64,000 nucleotides of DNA from Litoditis marina (lineage: Eukaryota; Nematoda; Chromadorea; Rhabditida; Rhabditidae), in contig OZ038435.1 of the NCBI GenBank assembly GCA_964036275.1, forward strand, positions 8,432,829-8,496,828, read 5' to 3'. A program made the translations under genes and the position numbers. This document shows, piece by piece, positions 10,301-22,299 of this stretch; position 1 is the stretch's first letter, and each line of letters starts with the position of its first letter. Below the pieces are notes generated by a model that saw nothing but the letters and a program-made list of their open reading frames with translations, was not told the DNA's origin and did not search any database.

Positions 10301-13179
10301 ATTTGTTCGCGTCGACATTATCAGACCATAAATTTCGTTTCGCGGACAAGCGGTTTGTGGAAAAATTTTGGGTTGTAGCGCAATGCGCTGTCACTCACTG
10401 TTGTCAATTTCTTCATACCAGTTTCTTTGTGCAGCGTTATGAAACAGTGGTCTTTTTTCCTCCGTATCCCCACTCCCAAGTCTGCTTTACCCACTAGTGA
10501 ACCTAGTGAAAGTGGATTAAACTCCCCGTGAGTGATTGCCGCGCTGCGGCACGTCAGTTTTCGATAAAAGACGCGCGATGCGCGCACGTTTATAGCACCG
10601 AATCGAAACGTCAATGACTTGGCTCAAAAATTACCTATTTTCGAAAGCTTTTTAAAGCAATACAAAAACTCAAATTATTGTTTTAAAAAAGTGAGTACAT
10701 CAGCCCAGTGGATGGGGGGGGGGGGGGGGGGGGCTCGAGGTATAAGCGCAAGCTGAGATAGATATGTCTGCTCACCTTTCGAGCGTCAGAATATTCCCAC
10801 AATAGTTTTGTGAACCAGTGTCTAGATCCAAAATCAGTAGAAAGGGCTGGCGTTTGTTCAAAGCAATATATCGAATGACAGTGAACCAATCCATTCGGAC
10901 GAGATCGAGAAGAAACTGAAGAAAAATGTATTTAAAACACAACGAAACCTCCGGTAATTGGCGGTTGCGTCAGTCGCACAAAAATGTCAACAATGTGACG
11001 CTTTTCATTGGAGATTTTGATATGGGAAGAGGGGGGGGGGGATGTTTTAAAGAATTTTTCCACTAACCGTGATGATTTGAAACTGCTCGCAAGAAGTGAC
11101 CTCGAGAAGCGGATCCAGCTCATACGTCAGAACACGACTTGTCCCTGCCAATTTCGGCGACTGAAACACATGTTTAGAAATTCTAAAGGCAGATTCCGTT
11201 TCGTACATTCCGAGAACTCGGTGTAAATTCATAAGGAAGCAATGCACCAAACCGTTAGGAAAGTTCTATGATCTTTCTGCACAAGAATAAATTATAACTA
11301 CAACAACCAAAAGTGGTATAAGGATAAACAACCGACCGTCGAAAAGTGATCAATCTCTTGACGGTTGTACAGAGGCTCTTGATCCTGTCTCAAAAAACTG
11401 TTCTCGAAGTTGTATCTTTTAGCAGACGACACTTTCCTGGCCGGTACGGCACATGAACTATATGCATTGTGGTGATCCGATCTTATCCTCTGAAAATGAG
11501 TGAATATTTTAAGGCAGACCATATTATATTAGATTGAATGAAATTACTTATTTTCATTTATCTACATTCAAAGAATTTCGCATTCGTTCATCATCATCAG
11601 AGAAAAAGAGAAACACTCGGATAGAAACAATTGAAGCCTTTGAATGGCTTATACTTCGCTCGTGTTCTGTTTGTTCGATGTTGTATCGGAGAGCATTCAA
11701 ACATTGATTCATCAAAAAGTGGGGAACCAACAATGGTGTGATTTGTACGAGCTACTCAAGGACGGCACAACTTCTAGGGACACTGCAACAAATAGGGAAA
11801 AATATAGTGAGCGATTATTTTAAAGTGATAATGCCACAAAAAGTGAAAAATATTTTGCTAACTAGTTCACGGTAGATGTCAAATCACAGCTAAATAACTA
11901 TGTCGACAACAGTAATCTCGTTCATTGTTTTCAAATTTCGTATCTGAACCGAAAAGCTGTGACTTGTGATCTACCATGAACTAGTTAGCAAAATATTTTT
12001 CACTTTTTGTGGCATTATCACTTTAAAATAATCACTCTCTATATTTTTCCCTATTTGTTGCATTGTTCCTAGAAGTTGTGCCGTCCTTGAGTAGCTCGTA
12101 CAAAAAAACTACGTAAAAAAAATAATATGAAAGCACGCCATGTGAATTCTTAACTCATCAGGGTATTTCGATGACCATGACCACATCGATAGTAAGCCCT
12201 TTTTAATTATCAATGATAGGAGTTTTATATCGATGATAGGAGCCGGTCCGAGTCGAATAACGAAAAACCTCGAAACATATGTCAGTTGCAGTTGAGAAAA
12301 AAATCGGAAACGGAAAAGTTTCAGACTTTCGGGCAATTCTACCAGGAACCCGGTATTTCGTTAAGTTAACCCTCTCAGTTAACCATTAACCGGGTTAACC
12401 CTTTTGTTAACCCATTTGTAACCCTCTTTTACAACGTGTTTTGGGAAGAATTTTGGGTTACCATGTGGCTAACAAAGGGGTTAACCAGGTAACCCGGTTA
12501 ATGGTTAACTGCTAGGGTTAACAAAACACCGGGTTAAATGAAGAATTCGCCCAGACTTTCTCCTATTTTTTAAATGCTACGATTTACAACTACCAACCCT
12601 AGAAGTAGGAGCGATTCTTCCGATACTTTTGCTTCCAACGGTTAGCAATCTGCCCAGTGAAAAGTTTGAGAGGCGGAAACATCAAAGTACAAAACATAGC
12701 GGTCGATTTATTCTCGACTACAGCTTTAATAAATATCAAACTCGCGTCCTCAATTTTAAACGCTGCGCGTATGATTCACGTAAAAATAAGCGCGATACGC
12801 AACAAAATAGTCCCGCCATGGAAGCTTCGTGAACGGAGCTCAATACAAGTTTGGCCGCTAAAAACGCCAATAAAATCAATACGCATGTTCTCTTTACTAT
12901 TAACGCCGACGTAAAAAGGACGAGAGCGGTCGTAAAAACTACTGTAGGCGAGAACGCCGTGGCACAGCGGGTACTCATTTTCGGCGTCACCTCGCGAAAG
13001 AGCAGACTGACCATTAGGATAGTAACATCCTTCTTGAAGTTGTTGGGCAGACTGGCGACAGCATGGCGCGCTTTCTGGCAGGTTAGAGAGAGAAGAATAG
13101 TCTGTCGGAGTGGGAGATTACTGTAGATCAGATGAAGAGCCTCCTCGGGAAGATCAGCAAAATTATAAGTAGACGGCAT
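7329..13179 (-). CDS. F-box family protein, gene B (386 aa, intact)
   Basis: Nine exons, in coding order: 13012-13179, 11337-11489, 11068-11160, 10776-10915, 10045-10270, 9444-9542, 8821-8933, 7915-8042 and 7329-7369. They sum to 1161 bases with no internal stop. Exon 1 carries the F-box (LPEEALHLIYSNLP, LSLTCQKARHAV, LPNNFK). The later exons hold family blocks I cannot assign to a known domain: DLVRMDWFTVIRYI (exon 4), ILWNIANSGIRSVDIRY (exon 5), YLEGGFKGSSF (exon 6), RKELGQSESICYY and WRTMNKGQYR (exon 7), and VSWQGP with DSDDAVPRTRKLTPAL (exon 8). The last exon encodes QMDSAF and ends TAG. The ATG directly follows TTTTGCAG, suggesting trans-splicing. A substrate-adaptor role in an SCF ligase is inferred from the F-box only. 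Closest relatives in the window are C and D. Confidence 0.8.
8573..8786. repeat. GCAACC-type repeat with a nested fold-back
   Basis: The outer parts carry GGTTGCAT and ATGCAACC motifs of the GCAACC family. Inside lies a separate inverted repeat at 8663-8746, with arms of about 36 bases (TCCCGGGCCGGGTTGG and the complement), a spacer of about 11 bases and three or four mismatches. It lies just left of exon 7, in intron 7 of gene B. Possibly one element inserted into another. Confidence 0.5.
10714..10733. repeat. Poly-G tract (20 G) in gene B intron 4
   Basis: An uninterrupted run of 20 G on the plus strand, 43 bases left of exon 4 (10776). A shorter run lies at about 11030-11040. Confidence 0.85.
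11742..12104. mobile_element. Fold-back element with about 150-bp arms (gene B intron 1)
   Basis: The left arm 11742-11892 is inverted at 11955-12104 around a spacer of about 62 bases. Shared blocks include GTACGAGCTACTCAAGG, TTTTAAAGTGATAATGCC and TTTGCTAACTAGTTCA, and the arms differ at only a few positions. No coding capacity. Likely a non-autonomous DNA element; no clear target duplication was found. Confidence 0.7.
12331..12551. mobile_element. GTTAAC fold-back element with 9-bp target duplication
   Basis: A 221-bp element with imperfect termini GGGCAATTC and GAATTCGCC. The interior consists of repeated GTTAACC and GGTTAAC in opposite orientations. The flanks 12322-12330 and 12552-12560 are both CAGACTTTC. 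A 9-bp duplication with GG/CC ends suggests a Mutator-like non-autonomous element. Relatives: 19732-19955, 28302-28535, and halves at 18186-18245, 42439-42539 and 53451-53556. Confidence 0.75.
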
Positions 13180-13816
13180 CTGCAAAATGGGTATACATTT
13201 ATACACGGAACGAATTTTTTATTACATTTAATGCAATATATTGGTGTTCAGACCGTACTAGTACTTCACTACAAGAAAATTAATATTTCAGAAATTCAGC
13301 AACTTGGTACTTCAGTGGCAGATCGTTTGTTTAGTTCTTCGGCGGTAGTGTACATGTTGGACAGCTTTTTCACAATAACATGTGACAGTTGGACAAAACG
13401 AGAAATAAATGCAATGGAAAACACAGAGGAAAAACGGCGAAATCGAATCACGACACAACATAAAATCTCCACTACCGTAGACCATTCACTTTTACGCGCA
13501 AAATTTGAATTCGTGTTGCATAATTAGCGCTGGGGCATGTTTACTGATTACGTACCTTGGACAAACTCAAGAAAAAGACTTCTGATGATTGATATCTTAA
13601 TAATATCAGAGACACGAAGGTTTAGGAGTAATATTTTTGTCCCAAACAATGTCATAACTGTCATGTAATAATGTCAGCAGCAGATTTCAATCTTTTCACC
13701 TTTCAGTGTTTGGATGGACAAGATTAGTGTTGAAAAAACAATTGTCACATTTTTATTATCGTATTATAATTACAGCTACTGTCCGAAAAAACCAATGCCA
13801 GCTGCAGGCTGGTTGA

Positions 13817-14261
13817 TATAGTTCGTTTCAACCATCGATAGCAGCCAATTACAGTATATTTTAGTGGGCGGAGTCAATTGTGTTGGAAAGTTTCCAACAG
13901 CGACCAGCCTAATCAAAATTGTGCATCAGCGAGGTATTGAACTGAGCTGGGATAGGTGGTGCGGCGCCCACAAGCAGCCGGCCATCTGAACATGTTGGCC
14001 CAAACTAAAAACAGTGATATCCAACCATCTTTTCTGGCCGCTTTTCAATGCTTATGTTATCACACAAAAAGTGGTTTAAATTACTCCCCGATCATGTGGG
14101 AATCTTTTGAAAACAAAAAAATTGCAAAAATCCTAAAATAACCAGTTTTAGAATTTTTATTTGCAATGAAAAGACTGGCAAGCTGCCAGATCAGTCGCCT
14201 GCAATGTAGGGCGCGCTCGGCCAGCATGGCTGACTGCTATCGATGGGTGAAACGAACTATA
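13817..14261. mobile_element. TA-flanked inverted-repeat element between B and C
   Basis: A 445-bp segment with terminal inverted repeats of about 28 bases (TATAGTTCGTTTCA, then CCATCGATAGCAG) differing at one position. The outermost bases read TATAG and CTATA, consistent with a TA duplication of the Tc1/mariner type. No coding capacity is evident. Confidence 0.55.
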
Positions 14262-14329
14262 GCAAGTGGCCAGGTCCCTTCTCTGCAGCTCCAAGCTTGC
14301 GAAACTCTATCGACACTTTGTATGAATTG

Positions 14330-14830
14330 AAATGTTTCTGAAACCGAAATTCACACTATTTCGAGATCTAACCACCCAAAACTTTGTGGTACTTCAAATG
14401 GTCAAACTAAAACATATCCTATCCTTCATTTTGTATTTGCTCGTTGTCAAAACCGAAAATCTTTATAACTCTGTAAACAGTATGAAAAGAGTAGACAATA
14501 CCGAAATTTCACGGACGGACAGAATAAGTGAGCAACATCAACAGAGTAAGAAGTGAAAATATCAGCAATAATTAACAGAATTATCGGAACATAACAACGT
14601 ATTTGAATGAAAGCTAAATCGAATGCCAATGTTACATGCACATGAAGTAATACAGTAATCTTGAATAAATGGTAAGGCAAAAGTGAATCAGTCATCCGTT
14701 AGACCTATCGATATCGAATAAAGTTAGAGTAGGTAATTAGATCATACACCCGTTTTTGTCTGATTAGATTAGGCAATCTAATTGATCCGATTATTATACA
14801 CAAGGCTTCTGATTCGAGCGAAAAAGAGGT
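14330..14830. repeat. 3' flank of gene C, duplicated downstream of gene D
   Basis: Resembles 22300-22830. Shared blocks include ACACTATTTCGAGATCT, CCCAAAACTT and TTATTATACACAAGG. Together with exon similarity it shows that C and D arose by duplication of a unit including the 3' flank. Nothing else is seen in the 13180-14936 spacer apart from the TA-flanked element. Confidence 0.55.
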
Positions 14831-17132
14831 GCCCTAGAAAATCGGTCAGTTGGCAGGTCAAAGAATTTCCAGCAGAGTTAGCCGGTTTTGAATGAGATAT
14901 GAGGAAGTATGGGGCTAACTGAAGAAGAGATCCAAGCTAATTATTTCCGACCGTGAAACGGAATGCACTATCCATCTGTTCTGAAAAGTATAACTACATG
15001 AAGCGCGGATGAAAACTTACAATGAACACTCGTTTAAACAAATCGTTTGTACTCCTAATCGATGTTCTCTAGCTGTTTCGTACCTTAGTAAATGATCTTC
15101 ATACTTCATTCTTTTCAGAGTGCGAACGAAAAGATACATCGAGCAAAGTATCGTTAACGAATATGAATACTGTACGTATCCCACATGATCATACTTTGTT
15201 ATAAGTATCTGTCGCCAGCGGAAAAGTATAAGAGGCTCTAGAACAACGCCCTAAGAACTTTTCAGTGCAAAAAATTTCAGTATGTACCTGAGAATTGAAT
15301 ACTTGAACCGCCGGAATGTCAGCACAAAATAGACCAGCATATCACCCCTCCCCCCCTTCATTAAGTAGCGAGTGATAACCAATCGTTAGTTATACGCTCT
15401 TTATCACTCCAGCTTGCGATAAAGTTAAGGATAACCCGTAGTCGACCGGGGCAATGTGCCAGTTGAAACTAACTTTGGAGAGCGGGGGTGAGTTTCCGCG
15501 TTCTCGGCACAGCATCGTCAGAATCCACCATTCCCTGTACTTGGACATGAATCAACATATCTTCAGCGATTGGACCTTGCCAACTTATTCTGCAAAAAGC
15601 GAAAAGACATATACAACGAAAATGAAACTTTCATTACGACAGCTTCAGAAGTTGATGGAAATTTGACGTGCAGCTGTTTTCGGCGTGAAATTTAATTCGT
15701 ATAAATAACTGTTTTGTACCACGTTTACCAATTGATATTTGAGCGCGTAACTTGTATGCTTGTATGCCAGAGCCCAGACCCTAAAATTCTGAAAAATCCA
15801 CTCAAAAAATAAAAAAATTCTCCAGAGCAAATATATGTGATTGTATGAATACGGTTCAATATATGAATAATACTAACATGACCCCCGATCTCACCTGTAT
15901 TCTTTCTTGTTCATGGTGCGCCAGACTACATTCACACCGCCCTCTCTCTGGTGGTAGCAAATTGATTCCGACTGGCCCAACTCCTTTCGAATGGTCTCCA
16001 ATTGCTGCAAAAATTCTTTCAAAAAAGTACAAAATGTTAACAGCGAAGTTGAGATTTCGTTAACCTCTCCCAAAATCAGCTCTTTCTCAAAATACCACAC
16101 AGGGTTTGCTCCTCCAGAGCAGGCCTAAACAGCGTATGTTGCCCACTGTTTGTAGTTTGATTCCTTTGGTCTTTGGTTTCGGTTATACAACAAATATTTC
16201 GTCGCTCCTCTGAGAAACTCGGACGGTAAAAGCTGTACTATGTGAAGTTCCAATCTGAGCAAGTCATCAGAAATGAAGGGGTATAAGGGGTATAAGGTAA
16301 CGCAACTAACCGCTATTAAAGGATTGTTGGAAATCTTCATTTCTCGTACATGAGGAATCACGAACGAGAAATCAAACGAGCTTTCTTTGAAACCACCCCC
16401 AAGATACTTCTGAAAATATCAGGTTTTAACGAGACGACATCACACGTGAATAAGTAAATTCACACGTGAACGAATGAGAAATGTGTGTCAGAGTTTTATT
16501 TGCGTTGGGTTAGTTATCCTTCATGTGTACCGATCGGAACACTTTTGAATTGAGTTTCGGCGCGGCTGTCTCGATATTACTGTAATTTGCTCATTGGCGG
16601 TTTTTCCTAGAAAACCGCGAATCGGCCGAAACGTCGCCACTCCGAAAATAACATGCCTGTCCACTCGCATTCGTTTCATGAATGAAACCAACAAAAATTC
16701 GCACGATAAAGACTTGACACACACATTTGCGTATCTCTCTATACGTTCACTTCTTTCGATGAGTTTTCTGGTTGGAACGAGCTATTAAAATAGCTATTCG
16801 TCGAGAGTTCTCATCTTCTTCTACACTACAGGTACGAGAAGAGCAGAAGGAATATTTATATTTTGCATGGGTTAAAAAAAGAATGCAGTACAACTTTTTC
16901 AAACGGATAATCTTATATTATGAATTGAACGTAGTTTTTGTCCGGCGGTTAGCAGCCGCCAGCTGAGCAAAGCAGTTGCCAGTAACATTTGGCTAACCAG
17001 TTTCGTGTGCCTATTTTCCAGAAAAACACCAGTCTTAATCGGGTCGAGTTCGAAACTATTATTTTCCCGATACGAGAAAGAAACTAGTTCATTGTAATTT
17101 TGTCAGTAACCGGAGAGCGTCGCTCAAACATA

Positions 17133-17324
17133 GGGCGACTTTGTTAGATGCCATTGAACAACCTGTTTTTATTACAATCAGAATTTTGAACTACCCTAAC
17201 TTCAACAAAAGTCACATTTTAATGGTTAAAACTTAAAACCTAATTTCCCCGCACGTTTCGTAGTTTGGTTACCCGAGTGAAACACCCAATTTTCTATCAA
17301 TTTACGTGTACAACGAAGTCGCCC
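17133..17324. repeat. GGGCGACTTTGTT inverted-border repeat, copy 1
   Basis: About 190 bp with borders GGGCGACTTTGTT and AACGAAGTCGCCC. It lies just left of exon 5, in intron 5 of pseudogene C. Copies also occur at 25251-25438 and 48486-48668, and half copies around 34070-34150 and 34540-34640. No target duplication recognised. Confidence 0.6.
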
Positions 17325-18185
17325 CACGTATGGCTTCGCTAGAGTATGCATGATACCAACTCACCTTGATAAACTTCCCGAAATCGCACACCTATTGTTC
17401 AGTGAAATCATAATCAAATGCATTGAACCATAGTGCCAGATGAGAGAACCAGTCTAGTCGAATATAGTTGAAAAGTCGGTAGGAGAAGTCATATCGAATT
17501 TCCACAGATCGAATACCAGTTCTGGCAATGTTCCAGAGAATCAGGGTAAAAGCAACTCGACGAGCCACCTCCACAGACGAATGCAGGCTTCTGAATACAT
17601 TCACATTACCCAGAGTTATGCGAGCGAACAGTACAAAGTACAACGTGGGGTTGTAAAATTTTCACTTCTTGAAATATTTTGTAACAGAAACTCAAAAATG
17701 TACAAGTTGCACAAGTAAGGTGTACAGCGCACCGTGTCAATTCACAAGGTGCATAGTGTAAGTTGGTACAAATAACCAGTTTTATATTTACACGAGAAAC
17801 AGCTAGCCTGCAACTTGCACTCTGTTCGGTGTGTATAAATGATCTTCCAACCTGAGGCTGAGCTAAATTATCGAATCTTTTTCTGTTACTGAAGTGGTAA
17901 TCGGCTTTTTTATTTACGTCAAGATAGGTGACGTGAAAAAGGTTCGGTTACCAAACAATGAAGTTAGTTGTAGATTTGGTCGTCAACTTACGGTGGGAGC
18001 GGCTCAAAAGTTTCAGAACAACTTTCGGCATCACCGCAAACGAGATTCAAGATCAATCGATATGGCTGGTGTTTATTTCCGGTGATGGCTCGAATAACAT
18101 CGAACCAGTTCAATTGTTCAATCGCACCAGATCGGGTAGTTGCTGAAGAATAAAAACACGACTTCTCTATTTATATATATTCAAT

Positions 18186-18245
18186 CCGGTATTTCGTTAA
18201 CCCTCACAGTTGGTATCACCAGGGGGTACTTTCTTAGTTGTTAAC
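18186..18245. repeat. Partial GTTAAC fold-back element (gene C intron 3)
   Basis: Begins CCGGTATTTCGTTAACCC like the full elements, then diverges after about 60 bases. Confidence 0.45.
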
Positions 18246-18259
18246 CCGTTCTCGCTTAA

Positions 18260-18327
18260 TATCTACCGGGATTCGAACCCTCGACCTCGGGATGGTAGCG
18301 GCACTATTACCACTGCGCTATGATCAT
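18260..18327 (-). other. tRNA-like A and B boxes (probable tRNA-derived repeat)
   Basis: On the minus strand a perfect A box TAGCGCAGTGG (18310-18320) is followed at normal spacing by a perfect B box GGTTCGAATCC (18269-18279). The flanks do not form a convincing acceptor stem. It is followed by C/G-rich repeat sequence with GGGGGAAAT-like blocks. A tRNA-derived SINE or tRNA pseudogene is more likely than a working tRNA. A second tRNA-like site lies at 55843-55915. Confidence 0.45.
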
Positions 18328-18989
18328 GATGGTTTGAGGGAGGCAGAAGCCGCTTACATATCAGATACCATGCGCCCGGGAAATTTCCCCAGTGAAATCC
18401 CCCTGGTATACCCCTGATTTCCCCCGGTTTCCCACCGGTCCCCCTCAAAATCTCAGGTGTAAATCCCCCCCCCCCCCCGTACCCCTCTGATATCCCAGGG
18501 AGGGTCAACTACCTATGTTAAATGGTTGAGGAGGTGCTGTTATACTGACCGGAATTATTGTGAACGTCTTCAGAGAAATAACCTTCACCAGCGGTCTCAG
18601 CGCATAGATCAAATCACGAATCGAAGTTAACGACCGCGGCTCATGAAACTCATTTCCCATGGACTCACTCATGCAGAGAGAAAGGGTACAGTCGTCACGC
18701 ACCAATGTGATTGGGGATCAGCTCTCCTCCCCCGTAGGCTGCGTTCATACTTTTTCACGCTGCATTTAGCTGCAACTGCAACAGTATGAACGAAGCCTTA
18801 CAACGCAACTCCTCGCCAAATGCAAAAGCCCCAAGTGTTCTACTTTTTACGTCTCTCTGGCGACCTCTTTGGTAACCTAACCGTTTTTGAACCTTTCGCT
18901 CATATATAAATACTCGAATAACCTTTAAAAAAAGAGGACACCAGAAAGTCAAGTTACTTGAAGAAAAGGCGCTACGCCAGCTTGTTTAC

Positions 18990-19165
18990 GATTGTTCGCT
19001 CAGACAATTCCCAGCCAATTGGCCAACCACTTTTGTAGCGGCCTCAAGGAGAGAGTGTGCAGACTAGAGAGACGCAGATGTCTGCGGCCTCATTGACCTG
19101 CACACTCTCTCGCCTTTGTAGCTGGCCAATCGCAGAAAATTGGCGCTAACTGTTCTGAGTCATGC
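18990..19165. repeat. Small fold-back repeat (gene C intron 2)
   Basis: Contains GAGAGAGTGTGCAG and its inverse CTGCACACTCTCTC around GACGCAGA, plus outer AGCCAATTGGCC/GGCCAATCGCAG parts. A related unit lies at about 60630-60750 in gene I intron 8. Confidence 0.45.
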
Positions 19166-19731
19166 ATGAGTTGTGAAAACAACCAACCACCATTGCATTC
19201 CTCAGCTCCTCTCCCTTGCTGCACCAAGGTTCTTGATCAGATTTTGAGTAGTTTTGGGAGAAAAACTCGAACTTTTCTCTACAGACCGACGACATTTTTC
19301 TAGCCGAAATACACGACAAAACATAGTGTCCACGGATTTGGTCAGGATACTGGAAAAAATAACTTCAAACGTAGTATAGTTTGTACTTTTCCCAACTTTC
19401 TGTAAAATATATGTTTTCTCTAAATAACCGCTTTTCCAAGTTTTTGGCACGCTGCCAACGAGTCGAGTTGGAAAATGTGAGCACTATAACTAAATCAAAT
19501 TATGAAATAAGATACATACAGCCTTTTCAACAAGGCCGAAAATAAAATTGTGTGCGAGAATTTCTATCTAGCGAGAGATTTTTTATGCAGGGTTTCTTCA
19601 GATTTTTCGCGATGCGAACGTTAACCACACAAACTCTACGTGATTTCACTATGCTTAGAGCATTTCACTTCAGACCCAGTAATCACGGCGTTCTCGGAAA
19701 CAGCTTTAATGAATAACAAACTGGCCCTCGC

Positions 19732-19955
19732 GGGCGAATTCCTTATGTAGCCCGGTATTTCGTTAACCCTCACCGTTAACCATTAACCGGGTTACCTGGT
19801 TAACCCTTTTGTTAACCACTTGTTAACCCAGAATTTCCCCCAAAATACATTGTAAACAAGGGTTACAAAGCGGTTAACAAAAGGGTAAACCCGGTTAATG
19901 GTTAATGGTTAACTGAGAGGGTTGAAGAAATACCGGGTTCCTTGTGGAATTGGCC
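19732..19955. mobile_element. GTTAAC fold-back element with a paralogous empty site
   Basis: Starts GGGCGAATTCC and ends GGAATTGGCC, with GTTAACC repeats in both orientations inside. Intron 1 of gene B has matching flanking sequence without the element (around 12734-12751, ATCAAACTCGCGTCC). In C, similar bases (AAACT, then GCCCTCGC) occur on both sides. This supports insertion after the B/C split. Confidence 0.65.
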
Positions 19956-20374
19956 AAACTCGCGCCCTCGCTTTCAAACGCTCCGCGTATGATTCGCGTG
20001 ATACGCAGCGAAATAGGTGATGTGATCAGAAATAATTGCAGTGGGATACAGTGTCCCGCCACGAAAACTTTGTGGACGGAGCTCGCAATACAAGTTTATT
20101 CGCAAAAGTTACTGTAGGCGAGAACGTGGTGGAATATGGCCGGCTACAAAACAACTGACCACTGCGATATCAATATCTTCCTTGAACTTTTTGGGCAGAC
20201 TACTGACAGCTAGGCGCGCTTTCTGGCAGGTTAGGGAGAGAAGAATAGTCTGTCGAATAGGGAGATGACTGTAGATCAGATGAAAAGCCTCCTCTGGGAG
20301 ATCAGAAAAATCAGAATACGACATCTGGAATAGCAACAACAATGGGTACCACGATCGAGCAGACAGTAATTTTA

Positions 20375-20500
20375 GGCGGTTTATATCCAACCGGGTTGCA
20401 TAAGTACCCAACTATTGGTTGCTCTCAATTGCAACCAATTTTTCTACAGTGAGATATTTTGGTTTTGGTTGCGTTCGAGATGCAACCTGACTAATTGGCC
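20375..20500. mobile_element. GCAACC element upstream of gene C
   Basis: Begins GGCGGTTTATATCCAACC and ends GCAACCTGACTAATTGGCC. The flanks TAATTTTA and TAATTTTT are a plausible decayed target duplication. The left end lies 50 bases upstream of the F-box ATG of C. Confidence 0.55.
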
Positions 20501-20939
20501 TAATTTTTACAAGGTCAAGTTATAATGGTATTACCAGCCCCTCTAACCTAAATGCAAAGTTTCACTGCACGACACCACCTCAACAGCTACAAGCTGTTCC
20601 AGTCACTTATAATCTTCACAATATAATATTGAGACTTTCCAGCTGGTTTTCAAATTAAAGTTTTGAAGCGTCTTTCAACTTCTACATGCTGTTCACCATC
20701 ACAATTATCATGATGGCGAACTCCCAAAACTATATGATTTGGTGCAGCCCCAGCAGTAAAACAATAAGAAACTATTAATCGGAACATTGGTAAAATGGAA
20801 AGGGAATTGTCATACACTCCTAGGTCAAACCGAAATGTCAATACCGAGATAAAAACTAGCATTGGAGCAGGTTTCTTTCTAAACAATGGTTACTAAATCT
20901 GGTGAGGCTTTGTACCCATCAAAAAACTACATTTCAATT

Positions 20940-22260
20940 TTTGAGAAAATACATTTTCAATTCCGAAATGTCAAGAGGGAACAACAACAAACAACGAAGC
21001 AAACAAAAATCAACTAAACGACCTAGGTCGTACGATCATGTCTGGCCGGCCTGACCAAACTACAAGCAAGAGAGTGAGAGACAGAGAGGTCCCGCACCAA
21101 TAAGAAATGCAATCGAACGATTTTGAATCGTAAAAAAACTGAATATGGTAGATATGTGAATGAATAAGAAAACATTATGTTGAATAATAACTACAATATA
21201 AATTTAGAGAAAATATACTAGGGGTTGTTGAACGAGTTTGAAATTTCGAGTTTTTCGAGTTTGGGAAACAACGAGTTACGAGTTGGATTCTAACAATCCC
21301 AGAAACTACGGCAGATAACCTTCGTTACAGTACGTAGGTAGAATTCTTTTCATGAAACGTGTTATTCCTATGAAATATATTCATTCGAAGTTTCATTGGC
21401 ACGCTGGCAAAGTCTCAGTGGGAATGAAATGAACTATAACCAGCATTCAACATGTAGAGAAACGAGCTCTCGATCTGTTCTGAAAATACAAACATAAATA
21501 AACCAGACTGAACAGGGAATTATATTCACAATACTTTAATTGGAGCAAAGTTGTCCCTACAACGTAATGAGAAGAAGTTCGGCCAATTTCTTTCCCACCC
21601 AAGCGGTTCAGTGAGAAAAGTTTCGTGCTTGAACCAGCTCTCAACAAAACCAAAGGATCAGTGCGAATTTTTGCCTTAATCACTTCTTTTCGACAAAATG
21701 AGAAAAACTTGATACAAGACCATGAAGGTTCACTTACTTCGATCTAAAACGGACTGTTTTTTTTGGCTAATAGTCATGCTTTACTGATGTACGAATCCAT
21801 GAAATGATACCAACTTGTCTCGCGACGAGATCTCTGCGTCTCTCGCTCACTCTCTTGTAGTTTGGTCAGGTCAGCCAATCATGGTTGTCTGATCTGTGTT
21901 AGCCCCGCCCCCTCTAAGATATAAGGGGTATCTCGGTTATTTGGGGACTCACTCACATTCTCTCTCTCAGTGGGATGTAATGATAACTTTTCATACTAAT
22001 AAACCTATATCAAATTGAAGTGTTCGTGTTAACTATGGAATAATTCACTTACGGAGTAAGAACTGAACCACCATTAAAATGCTATCTTTTCTCCGTAAGA
22101 CATAACTTATTTTTGTCTACTTGGGAACAAAGTTGTTGTTATCTATGAACAATGAAACTATTATAAACTAACTGAGGAGGGCGGGGATGAGAAGTATTGT
22201 TACCGGTTCAAATGTTCTAAAGTTCAAATGATTAAAATGTTATAGAATAAGGCAGGAAAG
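20940..22260 (-). pseudogene. Orphan 3' fragment of an E-like family member
   Basis: A last exon with intact acceptor (TTTTCAG) lies at 21415-21479 and reads KQIESSFLYMLNAG, nearly the same as the last exon of gene E. It has no matching upstream gene: D has its own last exon at 22962-23002. The flank 20940-21410 resembles the 3' flank of E (29380-29870; shared TCTGGCCGGCCTGACC and TTTCGAG blocks). 22138-22255 resembles 30745-30880 and the donor end of E exon 8. The block is best read as a decayed partial copy of the 3' end of E. Confidence 0.6.
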
Positions 22261-22299
22261 GAGCGGATGTAGCTCCAATTTTGGAGAATTTTTTTTGAA

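Larger units (their letters stand above)
14937..20324 (-). pseudogene. F-box family pseudogene, gene C
   Basis: All nine exons are recognisable: 20160-20324, 19188-19349, 18550-18639, 17992-18142, 17365-17590, 16311-16409, 15895-16004, 15474-15589 and 14937-14980. Two clear lesions disable it. Exon 4 has an 8-base tandem duplication (units GTTCAATT and GTTCAATC, around 18108-18123) that shifts the frame. Exon 5 has an in-frame TAG at 17392-17394, where relatives read into a lysine codon. Removing eight bases makes the exon sum divisible by three, which supports the duplication. The exon 3 acceptor is also altered (TTTCATGAG instead of TTTCAG), costing one codon. The F-box exon itself is open (LPEEAFHLIYSHLP, LTCQKARLAV), so a short F-box peptide could still be made. 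Sequence is otherwise close to D. Confidence 0.85.

Noticed and set aside
19202..19450. Apparent stop in exon 2 of gene C
   Set aside because: The stop is in a shadow frame; the family frame (ending LRNAM) is open to the donor.
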